Shown one piece after another: positions 34,003-46,871 of a stretch of DNA of 64,000 bases. The notes beneath the pieces were generated by a model. The model was given only the letters and a program-made list of their open reading frames with translations, did not search any database and had not been told where the DNA came from. Both the position numbers and the translations under genes were made by a program. The stretch is from Heliocidaris tuberculata (taxonomy: Eukaryota > Echinodermata > Echinoidea > Camarodonta > Echinometridae): NCBI GenBank assembly GCA_025618425.1, contig CM046841.1, positions 11,170,654 through 11,234,653 on the forward strand. Reading direction: 5' to 3'. The number at the start of each line of letters is the position of its first letter. Positions within the stretch are counted from its first letter, which is position 1.

Positions 34003-37000
34003 GTAAACAAGACTGTCGCTAAACCATGTAAACATGTTCCCCCACGTGCTTCTTTTCATGTAACGTAAATATTGTGGTCATGTGGTGGGGCGCCGATAAA
34101 GCGATGGGGCGGAAAGAGGGGCTGGCACTCATGGCGGCATTACTAACTTTTTTTTTTTTTTAAATTATAATGTTTTATTGTCTAACTTTTATGCTTCATG
34201 TGTGTGTATGCAGTTGGACGGTCATCCACCTCAACACTTTCAAACACCACTCCACAAGAGACTTGACAAGAGTCACCAATATTCATTCACAATTGGCATT
34301 TAATCATGTTAATATAGACTACAAATACCGACACCAACAATTTAAAACATACCCATCATTCACCATCAAGGCACTCACACTTATGCGAGGTTATTGGAGA
34401 TAACCTCGCACTCTGTACCATCATTACGTGAGCAATTGCCTCCCATATAGGCAAGTGTGTGATATCTTGCCCATATGTGTGCAGGAGAGGAGCAAGATCA
34501 CCGACCAAAAACAGCCTGAAAATTTCACTTGATCAAAGATCCTATCGAAGGATCTACATGTAGCATTAAATTAATTCTACGTTGTCTTTTTAAAATTCCA
34601 TCAATTTCTTTTTCTGTAGGATTTGAGCATTCATTATTCAAGTTTGACAGATATTCATTCGATATTTTATTTGCTATCGTTGATTTTCTGAAAAGTGTTC
34701 GTACACTGGATCCACCACCATTTTAGAATGATAGAATATCTAATACGATATTCCCTTCCGCGTGAACCCCTTCCCAACGACGCGGCGTTTTGGTCCCTTG
34801 AAAAAGGTACCGTATTTCTGAACGTGTGAAACCTATGGGAAAAAGACACAACCTTTGTTTCAATAGTGTGGTTTTCATGCGTATGAAAACCCATTTTAGG
34901 CACTTAACTGTACACGTTCGGTAATACAATCTGTTCGGAAATACAATCCTTGACTATAGAAGGAAGTATTTTCTCAAAATTTTGCCAATTATATTGGTGT
35001 TTTCACCTCTTCAACCTTAGAGGTTGTGACAGGCCAAAATTGACACAGCCCCATATAGTGATGGTCCCGTGAGTGCCATCAAGGCATCATGACCATGATT
35101 CATGAAATCAGGGCTGTCAACTTCAGGGAAATGGATATGCTGGGAGGGAAATTCATATTTTTTTTCTTCTCGCCAGTCTTCCAAAAGCCGCTCAGTGGCG
35201 GGGGGAGGGGGGGGTGAGTGAGAATTTTTCTTTCTCCTGTGACAAGCAACAAAAAAAAAAAAGATAAAGGATTTACACGTTTGGTGGGAGGTTTTTTCGT
35301 AAAGCGGGAAATTTACATGCTTGGCGAAATAAGAGTGGGAGGAAGGTCATCTTGGCAGGAGTCTCTCGCCATGATGCTGGTGAGACGGTGGGAGAATGAG
35401 TGTGGTGGCGTGAGACTCCTTCCAAAAGCGGGAGGGTTGATAGCCCTGATGAAATACAATGAATTGAACTCACCGTCACTGATGTTGGAAAAAAAAGATA
35501 ATTCCAAAAATGAAATCCGTAATTTACTGTCAGTTCTGGTGAAACAGGGTATCGACTATCGAAGTCATTGTGTAGATCTATCTACATGTACATTTCTTGG
35601 TGGCCGCGAGGGCTGACATCTCTCCCCCCCCCCCCCCCCCCCCCCCCTCCAAATTTGGTCCCTATCGTGCACACAGAAAATCTGGACTTTTACATGTAAC
35701 AGATTACATTATGAGCATGTGCTGAGCTGGGGGAATTGGAAATTACATAGGCTACCATTATCTATTCTACAATACAGTAGACAGTGGTATGTAATTTCCC
35801 CCAGCTCAGCACATGCTCATAATAGAATAGACCTGTTCACAAAGTAATTCAAATTTATGGATGTTTCTTTCCTGTGGACCTAGTAAGTAGTAACGAGGTA
35901 TTCCATTAACCTGATATTAATGAATGAACTACAATACTTGAAATCCAGTTTGCATGTATACTTGTTGCTATGTCTGACAGGCATCTGACAAGCTTTCAGG
36001 TTGTCAAGAACAACCTTTGTTTTAAAAGTATGCATAAAATCAAATTTGAATATGTTTGTGGACAGGTCTATTGCATGCTTCCGTACAATACCTCCTCATT
36101 GCCTTTGTTATCCTGCTGATGCTACAGCATGTCTGACATAGCAACTCCTATGTTGGTATTGTATGTTGTAACATGTGTTAGCTTTGACAAAGTTAAATAC
36201 CACTTTCACATGCAAAATCACAATTAGCTCACTGATGATTGACAGATGATGTCACAGGGGAAAGTAATCTCGAGGATTTTGTTTACATGTAGGTTGGGGC
36301 TCAGCAGGTTTTAGAAAATTATTTTTAAAAATATTCAAAAATCTATGAAACATATTTAGAAGTTTAAATATTGAAATATGAGATGTATGTAGGACTGCCC
36401 ACCAACAGTTATGAACATGCATTTGGATGGCATGGGCCCTTTCAGTTGGTGGGAATGTAATGTGCTTGCACTTGCTTTTTGCAGCAGTGACAATAATCAA
36501 TTTTGTGATATTATAATGATAATGACATCATTATCAGTATCACATCCATCATCAGACTTCATTCTTCTTCTTCTTCTCATGTCTTCTTCTTCTTCCTCTA
36601 CTAATGCTCTAACTTAGCTTCTTCCTTTTCTTCTTCCTCTTCTTTTTCCTCTTCTTTTTCCTCTTCTTTTTCCTCTTCTTTTTCCTCTTCTTTTTCCTCC
36701 TCTTTTTCTTCTTCTTCTTCTTCTTCTTCTTCTTCTTCTTCTTCTTCTTCTTCTTCTTCTTCTTCTTCTTCTTCTTCTTCTTCTTTTCTTCTCTACTTCT
36801 TTTTCTTCTTCCTCTACTAAGGCTCTAGCTTAGCTCCTTCCTCTTTGTCTTTGTCTTCCTCTTCTTTTCTTCTCTTCTTCTGGTTCTTTTTCTTTCTCAT
36901 ATTCTTTTCTTCTCTTCTTCTTCTCTTCTTCTTCTCTTCTTCCTCTTCTTTTTCTTCTTCTTCCTCTTCTTTTTCTTCTTCCTCTTCTTTTTCTTCTTCC

Positions 37001-40000
37001 TCTTCTTTTTCTTCTTCCTCCACTAAGGTTCTAGCTTCTTCCTCTTCTTTTCCATTTCCTCCTTCTTTTCCTCCTTCGCCATGCTTCTCTAGCTCCTCAT
37101 TCTTCTTCCTCTTCCTTTCCCTCCTTCAATAATTGTGCCATCTATCTAGTTTAACTATTCCAAGGCGCATGATGAAAATGAGAGAAGCAAGAAGGTAGAA
37201 ATAGAATGGACTGAATAATAATAATGATAATAAAAATATTGCCCATTTATATAGCACAGCTACTATACAAATATACTCTACTAAGTACTACTCTACTGTG
37301 CTTTACAAAGTTTCATTACCCTGGCTTTAGCACAAATCTGTGTTGAGAATACATTTCACTGTACGCTTTAGAAAAAAAGGACTGTTTTCAAATTTGACTT
37401 AAAAGAATCCAAAGTGTCTATGGGACGGATATTAGGAGGTAACTGGTTCCATAAGTTATATAAAAAAATTCCAGTTGAATAAGTTTATCTTACATATTCT
37501 GTTAAATGCATGCCAATTTTATAGAGCGCTAGCAGTGAATGAATGATACAAAAATGATCTGGAAAAGCGCATTTATTATTTTGAAAATTCTATTTGACAT
37601 GTTCATTTCAGCAACACAAGCGATGATGCATTTGACAGTCTGACCTCCTCTGTCACCCCTCCATCGTCTATCGCTAGCTCTCCATCTAAACCAGTCAGAA
37701 AGAGAACCATCTCTACAGGAGGATCAGGTGATACGGTGCTCAGGACATCCAATAGAACCATCTACACCGCTGGAAGACCTCCTTGGTATAACTCACAGGG
37801 ACAGCTTCATGAGGCATTCGTCATAGGTATGTACAGAGTTCATGTGAATATGAATATTTTAAAACTGATCTGATGAATTTTGGGTTACTTTATTTATGTT
37901 AGTTGAATTTAATACAAAAGTCTGAAAATGAGATCCTTAAGTAAATTTGTGAATTTTTAAAGCAATTTATCTGGTTCCCAATCGAATCCCAGTTTGATAC
38001 ATAAAAATGTCAAATGGAATTTGGTTGAAAATCTAGAATTTGAGAATCTTTGATAATTGCAGAATTTTTCATTTTATTTATTATCAATACATGATTAATT
38101 CTAAGATCATTTCATTTCCTTTTATTCACATCACCTTCAAGTATTTAGTTCAATGGATGATACAGTCTGATCAACGTAATAAATTAGAACAATGGAGAAA
38201 TCAAGCAAGGCCTGCAAATACGGCATGAGCAGGCATGGGTGCTCATTTAGAAAAAGACAAAATGATTTAGTGATTTATTTTCTCAATTAATTGTCAGGGT
38301 ATCCAAGGTTTCTGTTGCTGACTTCTAGAGTATCCAAAACAAAGCTCCAGAATATATCAACTCTCTCATCCTACCATATCAGTCTATGTGTCCTGGCCTT
38401 TGCTCTAGTACAGACAGTACCCTGATCCATGTTCCTCGGACATACACCAGAGCTGGTGACAATGCTTTCCAGGCATGTGTTCCTAGACTCTGGAACAAGC
38501 TTCCAAGATTCATTCGTCTATCCCCTTCTTTGGTGATTTTCAAGAAACATCTCAAAACTCTGCTTTTCAAACAGTATTTGGATCAGCAGTGATGTCATTC
38601 TTTCACTACCTTTTTAATTGTAATATTTTCTATTTCTTGTTATTGGTGTAAAGCGCTGTGAAACAACTTATAGTTTGTAAGAGCGCTGTAGAAATGTAAT
38701 TATTATATTGTATTGACTAGATTTTCCACTTTTCTTTTTCAAACTGACATTTTTTGTTTTGGATGCAGGTTTATGTGGTGGTAGTGCATCTGGGAAGACA
38801 ACAGTAGCCAATGAGATCATCAAAGCTCTGGATGTACCATGGGTTAGTCTCCTCTCAATGGATTCATTCTACAAGGTGGGTCAAAAACAAAGCTGGCTGT
38901 AGAGAGTGTGTTGATTCTAGTTTGGTCACTTGGAAAGGACTACAGTAACTTCTTATTACTGCTAATAGAGCTTGCAGGGGCAGTATCAAAAGAAGGTCTG
39001 AACATTTTGGGGTTGTAGACCAAACTGTATTGTTGCTTTTCCTATATTAGTCAATTGTAGACTTTGCTGATATCTCTGGCTTACAGAGTGACTTTTCACC
39101 CATTGGGTACATGTACAATTTGATATTGGTATGTTACACATTTTCAAGAACAAAGCAAAACAGAAAAATACTAATTACATTTAATAACAGACATCATGCT
39201 AAGCATGCAGACAAGCACCAACAGACACCTGCAAACACATCAGGGGCAGAGGTAATGGTAAATATACATCATTTATAAGGGTAAATGTATGTAATGAATA
39301 TAATTTTTCAACTTTGCTTTAAATGAATTAACAGTAGTAGAACTCCTGATTTCATCTGAAAGCTTGTTCCACAGTCGTGGACCACAGTGTCTATAAACAG
39401 AATTGAGCAGTGACTGAGTTTGAACTTGTGGATAATGAAATTTATTATAAACAAATGCAGTAGACTTTACAAGTACTGCTGTAAATGCTGAGACACTTAC
39501 AGTTAGAGGAGTAAGACATTTATGTATATCTTTCTTCTTTCTTCAATTTTTTTTTTCCATTAGGTATTGACCCCCAAGCAGCATGATCAAGCCAACAGGA
39601 ATGAATACAACTTTGATCACCCTGATGCCTTTGATTTTGACCTTCTTGTGCAGACATTGAAGAAACTCAAGGAAGGGAAACATGTGGAGGTTGGTCATTC
39701 TTCAAACTCCTCCAACCCCCGCAAAAAAAACCCCCCAAAACCCCCCCCAAAACAACAACAATAACAAATTAAACAAAATCCAAAGCATACCTTTTTTGAT
39801 GTTCAGCTATGTAAAGCGTAAAAATGAATGTGCTCACTTGAAAGCCATGTACATAGTCTTGGTTATTCCTGCAAAGCAAGATATCAACAATTATAAGCTG
39901 CTTTTGATAGATATCATAGTTTAGTGACCAGTCTTTTTTTTTTTCTGATGTTGTTTATACATGTACGTGTATGCAAAATACAAGAATCAAAACCTTCAAA

Positions 40001-43000
40001 TGGTGCTGATGTGTTTACTTCTTCTAATTTTCTGACACATTTTTCGTTCTCACTCTAAAGTTTTAACAAACTTTGCCTCATACTGCTTTCAATATTATGT
40101 GCATGTATCTCTTTATATGTAAAAATAAATGACTTGTTTTGATAAACTATGTACTATCTTTTTGTATCCCATTGCTACAGGTTCCAGTGTATAATTTTAC
40201 AACACACAGTAGAGAGAGAGAAATGGTAAACTTTCATCATTATTTGCTTTTATCGAAAAATAAATCTGTATGTTTCCATTCGTTCTCATTAATTCTCTTT
40301 GAGAGAGTTCAGAAACTAAAGATTCATATTCTGTTCATGTAATTTGTATTCTGCTTGATTTTTCTAGCTCATACTTGGATTTTCAAATTCAAAATAGAAT
40401 TCATTTTTGTGAAATTGCAAGAACATAAATATACAGTGTATACATGTACATGTATGTACTTGATTTTAAAACCTATCAGTGGTCCCTATTAAAGACTTCA
40501 AATACTTAAACATTTACATATACTTCCTCATAATTCTCAATGAATGTAAATTTTTTTTTTTTTTTCCAATATATTTTTTGTTTTCAGAAAACTATGTATG
40601 GTGCTAACGTGGTCATCTTTGAAGGAATTATGGCATTCGCTAAGAAAGCGCTCACAGATGTAAGTTACGCTGACCTCTTCTTGATCGTTGTTTGTGTATC
40701 TCTCGAATAGTTCCACTGCATGTCCATATCGTGTATACCTGCATTTCTGTATAAATTGATTAAAAGACGTAGGCGATGTACTTCATAATAGCTCATTTAC
40801 TGTATACCTTTTGCACTTTTTTTTTTTTCAGAAATTCATTTAAGGATATACATTAGGGGTGGGAGTTTCGGGTATTTTTTCAATTCGGGAACCCGACTAT
40901 TTTTCGGGCAGGTTCCCGGTTACCCGAAAATGATATAACACGAATTTACCCCTAAGAAGCTACAAACACTGTGGGAAAACTCCTTTGTGTTTGGCAACTG
41001 AAATAAACCATTCGAGGAAAAAACAAAAACAACAACAAAAACAACAACAACAACAAAACAGGCGGAGGAAATCACGTGGGCGCAAGACAGGATAGGCATA
41101 AGCCGCCTAAATCTAATCTGTAGAAACTGTCTACCGTCTAATCATGCCAGCGCGCTAGCGCCTTAGGTAGTCACGCGCAGTCAACAGTCCCTCGCACATG
41201 TTTATCCAAAATACACGAATGTACATGTACTTATAAAAAAGGAAGGGGAATACAAAGAAATCTTATGAAGAAAAACTCGTTGGAGACGATGATCATGATG
41301 ATTCTTAATAATTTTGTACGGGCAGCTCTTGGGAATTTTGACATCGTGATCGTAGAGATCGAGTCACTTACTCACTTTGTACACAAACTTCACTGTTCAC
41401 ACGGAGTATTGATTTGCCTGGCGAAAATGGCGAGCTTTCTGTAGTATCTACACTCCTCATACTCTAATTATACACATTGCGAGTCCTCACGCACGCGGTC
41501 ATCGTCTCACCGACAGTTTCATTCTCAACGTGTGATCAACCCGCCAATTATTGAAATTCACACACACGTACCACTACTACTTACACATAAAATCATCAAT
41601 ACATGCCGGGTCCTCTCTCTTCGCCAGTAGCACCATTGATATCATCATCGATCATCATAATCATCAAAGACATCATCATCATATCATCATTATCAAGATA
41701 ATAACATCATCAAAACAATTATCTTCATCAGACATCAAATATCATCATTCATCAAACTCATCATTCATCAAAAAAAAATCATCAAGCCAACATTTTCTTC
41801 TCTGTCCGACTGCAATTTCATCCTTTAACACACACATGCGGTTCCCTTTTGAAATTCGATCTGTTTATACAAAGCGCCTTTCCGCCCAATGCCGCTGCGG
41901 TATATGAAAGGAAAAAAGAAAAAAAAAAGGCGCATACCTTCATTGGCTGGCTGGCATATGACTTGTCATGACTTGTTATTAACGGACCGCTCATGAAATG
42001 ATGTCACAAGCCCAATTTTATGAATGAAAATGTTAATCGCGCGCACTGTAGACATCCTTTGCTTCTCACAGCCTTGCTTTTCACTTTCGCATGAACAATG
42101 AAGGATATTATTTTGGATATATCGTTCATGTACTCTTAATCTGATTTCAGTAATTGGTAACTTCTTTGCTAAAGTTTCAGGATATTGTGACAGTGTCAGA
42201 TCGTGATCGTCGATGTTAAAAATACCTGTTTAATAGTGTACGAGTTGTGAGATGCCACGTGCGAGTGTGGAGCGACTGTTGAATATGCATGAGTTTGTAA
42301 ACCTTACACCCGTTAATCGCTCATAGACTTATCGTTCACTGCAAAGAAGGGGGAAGGGCACTAAATGCAAATTATGTCATGGGTTCAATGAACCAATGAG
42401 CAGTCTCCGAATAGCGGCAGTGAGCTTTGCTCTCTGTGTATACGAATGTGTAAGGTTATGTTTCACAGTGAGTTGAACGAATCAAAAGCGCATCACTGCA
42501 ATGGTGCGCTAGAGCGCTACATGGATTTTTTTTTACATGTATATAGTAAATGGCTGTTCAACGTTCATCTACCGCCTTGTCGTGTACATACATAGGTGAT
42601 AATTAAATACTCATTTTCGGGTATCGGTTATCTAATATTTTGACCCGGGTCCCGAGGCTCTCGGGCGGGACTCGGGTACCCGGTTTTTAGTCCCAGCCCT
42701 AATATACATGTACACCAGTGTACATGTAGATACCATCATAATCAACTTCTGATATGGAAATCATGTTGCAGCATCAGTTATGCAATGAATCATTTACTGT
42801 AAAAGGCTGTTATTGCTATGCTATTCATCAGAGGCATACAAGAATTGTGAAAATGTTGATATCCTGGCAACCACCACCACCTCACATTCGGGCAGCGAGG
42901 TGCCCAAATGTCCTCATATTAAGGTAGTGATATGCCTGAATACAGGTGTTTGTAATTTCTATCATTTTTACCTTCAGAGGGTGTCAAAATTTTTTGCTTG

Positions 43001-45733
43001 GTCACTTCTTCCTCACAAAAATTTAGAAAGTGGACAGTTGAAATTCTGTCGAAAAGAGTCAGCCCCCTCACAAAAACGTGCCCATACGCTCATGCTATGC
43101 ATTATTAACTTCATTATTTTCGCACAGGTCATGGATCTCAAGATTTTCGTAGACACTGATTCGGACATCAGGCTTGCACGGAGACTGAAGCGTGACATCA
43201 CAGACAGGGGCCGCGACCTGGAAGGAGTTCTCAAGCAGTATAATAAGTTTGTGAAACCAGCCTTTGAGCAGTTTATTGAGCCTTCTATACAGCATGCGGA
43301 TATTGTAGTACCAAGAGGTCAGTGGTTATCCTCATTACTTTCAGAATTCTATATATTTCTTCTGGGGGGTGTTTCACAAAGAGTTAAGTTGGACTTAAAG
43401 TCGCATTTAAATTCCTAGTTGCGTGCTGTATATTACGCATCACCGTATTGGTCAGATCATGCTCAGGGGACGCGTGCTATTGGGAAGTCTATCAGTGAGA
43501 TTACGTGTTAAATACCGGATGCGCATTGACGCTTATGCATGACTCTAAGTCCAACTTAACTCTTCGTGAAAACCCCCCGGATCTTGTTAATCTGTTGAAT
43601 CCTATCTATTTAAGTATAACAGGCATTTGCTACATAGATTCCAACCCCAGTTAGTTGTGTGACACATGCTCCTGCGATAATTACTCTGCATCACTTTTGT
43701 ACACTAACCAGATTCTAAATTTCAACCCTGGTACAAACACTATACCTAACCCTAATCCTAGCTCTAACCCTAAACCTAACTTGAAACCCAATTGCAACCC
43801 TAACCCTAGCCCTATATCTTTGACAAAATCGAAACTGGAGCAATTATCACCGGAGCATATGTCGGAGGATCGCCCGAGTTCTCTCAGGTTTATTAGGTTA
43901 AAGGGCGTCCAGTTAAACATTGCTTGTGATCTAAAATCATATTCACTTCATTCTTTTCTATTGTTTTCAAAATAAAACCATCATATGATCATAGAGATCT
44001 GAGGTTCTGAGTTTTGTAAAACCAATCACTTCACTAGATGTCCAGATATTTGTGATTGAAAATAGAAATCGCAGAGCCATTACATGATGCAGTTTGAATT
44101 AGTTGACATGTTTCTCCTTAGACATTTAATGTTATGTACCAAATACATGTACTTTGTTGATATATCTACAGGAGCTGAAAATGAAGTTGCAATGATCCTC
44201 ATTGTACAACATGTACATGACCAACTCAAATCTGTAAGTATACATCATTCTCTGTTGAACCAGTTATGTAGTTTACATACATTGTAGAGATATTAAAGTG
44301 ATTTGGTAACTTTGTAGAGACTTGATAATATCTGAGCTGCCTGGCCTTACATGCTATCACTGTATGTAATATGGTGTAAAAATGAAGCCCAGGAAAAAAA
44401 AGCACTTCAAAATCATCATCATTTGCTTCACAAAAGTAAACATATGCAAGTGACCGGAAATGCCAGACTCATTTTTCCCCATAGACTCAGTGTTAGACTA
44501 AATCGTATGGCCATACACTTTCGTAAATGGGAGTATTCAGTCATAGATATCTTAATAATAGCACTATATATTTGAAAACCTGTCTATGCCTGGCTATTTA
44601 TTCATCCTTCTGAACATCATTATACAAGACAGATATCAAAATTCAACAATTTATTAAATCGAGCCTCCACAAAGTTACCGATTCCCTTTAAGCTAGATGC
44701 TTGGTTGTTAAATACTAGGATATTTAAGCTTACATGACTGACTTAGCTATTACTTTAACTTTGGAATGGTCATTTTCTTCAAGTCCCATTTTTCCCTCAC
44801 AGTGGATATGAGTGCAGGTACATGTAGATAATTCATATTTTATAGGATTTTTGTGATGTAATGCTGAATGTGACAGTCACTGTAAAGGGGAAAGAAATGA
44901 TTGATTGTATTCGGTTTTTGCCTGTAAAGTCACATTTAATTTTGTTGCTCGCTCTTTGAGATCAACACAATGAGGCATGATCACGGCGCTTCTTTTAAAA
45001 AAAGATTCATAATTTGTGACGAGAGTGACATTCTTTTATCTGAAAATTGATGATGTACATGTTGTTTAGTTGTGTTATCCTTTTTGAGATCAACACAATG
45101 AGGCATGATCACAGCGCTTCTTTAAAAAAAAATCATAATTTGTGATGAGAGTGACATTCTTTTATCTGAAAATTGATGATGTACATGTACATGTTGTTTA
45201 GTTGTTTAAGTTGTTATCCTTTTGAGGTGCAGTGTGCAGAGATGCCTTATCAATATATATATATATATATTTCTCTCTCTTTCTCTTTCTCTTGCAGAGG
45301 GGATTTCAATTCAGGTAAGCCAGTCATCTGTTATCAAATTTTATAAATGAAAGTATATCAGAAACCTTGTAATCAGGCAAAGTTTTCTTATTGAACATTC
45401 AGGATATCACTAGAATGCATGTATTGTAGTATTAGTATAGATTAATTTGTTTGTTTAATAATCTTGGATTAAAAAAGCACTAGCAGCAGTACCCGTGGAA
45501 AAATTCCACGGGTGCTAGCCAGGGAAGTATGGATTGATTTTTGCGAACACATCTTCTTTGGAACAATGTTGAATTATTACTGTTTTAAATTGTGGCTTAT
45601 TAAACTTATATTGAATGGGATAAACATATTACAATGTTTTTTTACCAAACAATCATATTCAAACTAAGTTAAAAGTCTGTTGATTTTTTTTTAATTTGGT
45701 TTTGGGCTAAAATAATTTATTATTTTTATGTCT

Positions 45734-45764
<31 letters not shown>

Positions 45765-46743
45765 GTGATTATGTATAATACACTTTTGCCGATGAGAGAG
45801 ATTGCATACTGTTTTTATGTAATTTATGAAATAACAATATAATTATTTCAAAACTTGTTTCCACGTGAAAATCACTGGCCAAATAATACTGTGAAATTAA
45901 TCTTATTTTATATGAGCTAATACCTTTTAGCTTCCATGAAGATTGTTTAATGTTTGTGTGTTTATTGAAGAAAATTTTTTACCTGTCTTTTCCAACCCCT
46001 TGGCACAATATCACCCAAGGAGAACGTGAGCGAAGCCTGCCTGATGTCTAAACATATGAAATTATACCGTGCCATCCACATTACAATTTTTTGTAATGAA
46101 ACATGATTTGCAAAAGTCATAATCCAATTTCCTCACGTACCCCTGCAATATTTGAAACCCCAGATAAAATTGTGAATCCACCACTTAATAATAATCTGTG
46201 GACAATTATGGATGGTGAGTGCAGGCCCTATCCCCTTATCATGCCCCTCCCCTCCCTCTACTCCAGCCAGTGGCGTATAGAAAGGTTCCAATTTCTTTGG
46301 GGGTGATTTCATTTTTTCTACAATGTACATAAACTGTTAATTAATGCCCCCCTCTCCTTTTTACGCCCATGAATCCAGTGATTATATTTTTGGTACAATA
46401 AAATAAAATTGATGCATTCACATATCCCCCATCAGTGGCGGATCCAGGGGGGGGCCTGGCCCCCTCCCTGGGAAAATAAAAGACAGCCCAAAATACTGAT
46501 TTTTTTTTTTTTTTTGCTTGTCAGAGAATTATGAGGGAAAACTGGACCCCATAAAATCTGGTAACCCCTCTCCCCCCCCCCCCCCCCCAAGGAGCGACTT
46601 TTGGAGGTCTGGAGAAGAAAAAAAAATTCTTGGAGGGCTGGCGAAATTTTTTTTCTCTCACTTCCCCCCCCCCCCCCCCCACCCCACTGAGGGACTTTTG
46701 GAGGGCTGGCGAAATATTTTTTTTTTCACTTACCCCCATCCTC

Positions 46744-46774
<31 letters not shown>

Positions 46775-46837
46775 TCTACAAACATGACTCCAGTGGTTTC
46801 ATTTTTTCTACAATGAAATTAATCATATCCCCCATCG

Positions 46838-46871
<34 letters not shown>

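Noticed and set aside
34170..34403. Possible extra UCKL1 exon or separate small gene
   Set aside because: No splice-site support in the right phase, no family resemblance, and part of it repeats at 14.78 kb.
35218..35616. 132-codon ORF
   Set aside because: Begins inside a hAT-like MITE and continues past its right boundary.
36817..37132. Glu/Lys-rich and Ser/Phe-rich ORFs
   Set aside because: Translation of the CTT/CCT tract on both strands.
42813..43127. Open frame upstream of UCKL1 exon 7
   Set aside because: Merely open intron sequence; a good acceptor at 43127 and conserved protein sequence mark the true exon start.
43735..43815. True interstitial telomere
   Set aside because: Units are too irregular (AATCCTAGC, AAACCTAAC, AATTGCAAC) to claim more than CCCTAA-like sequence.
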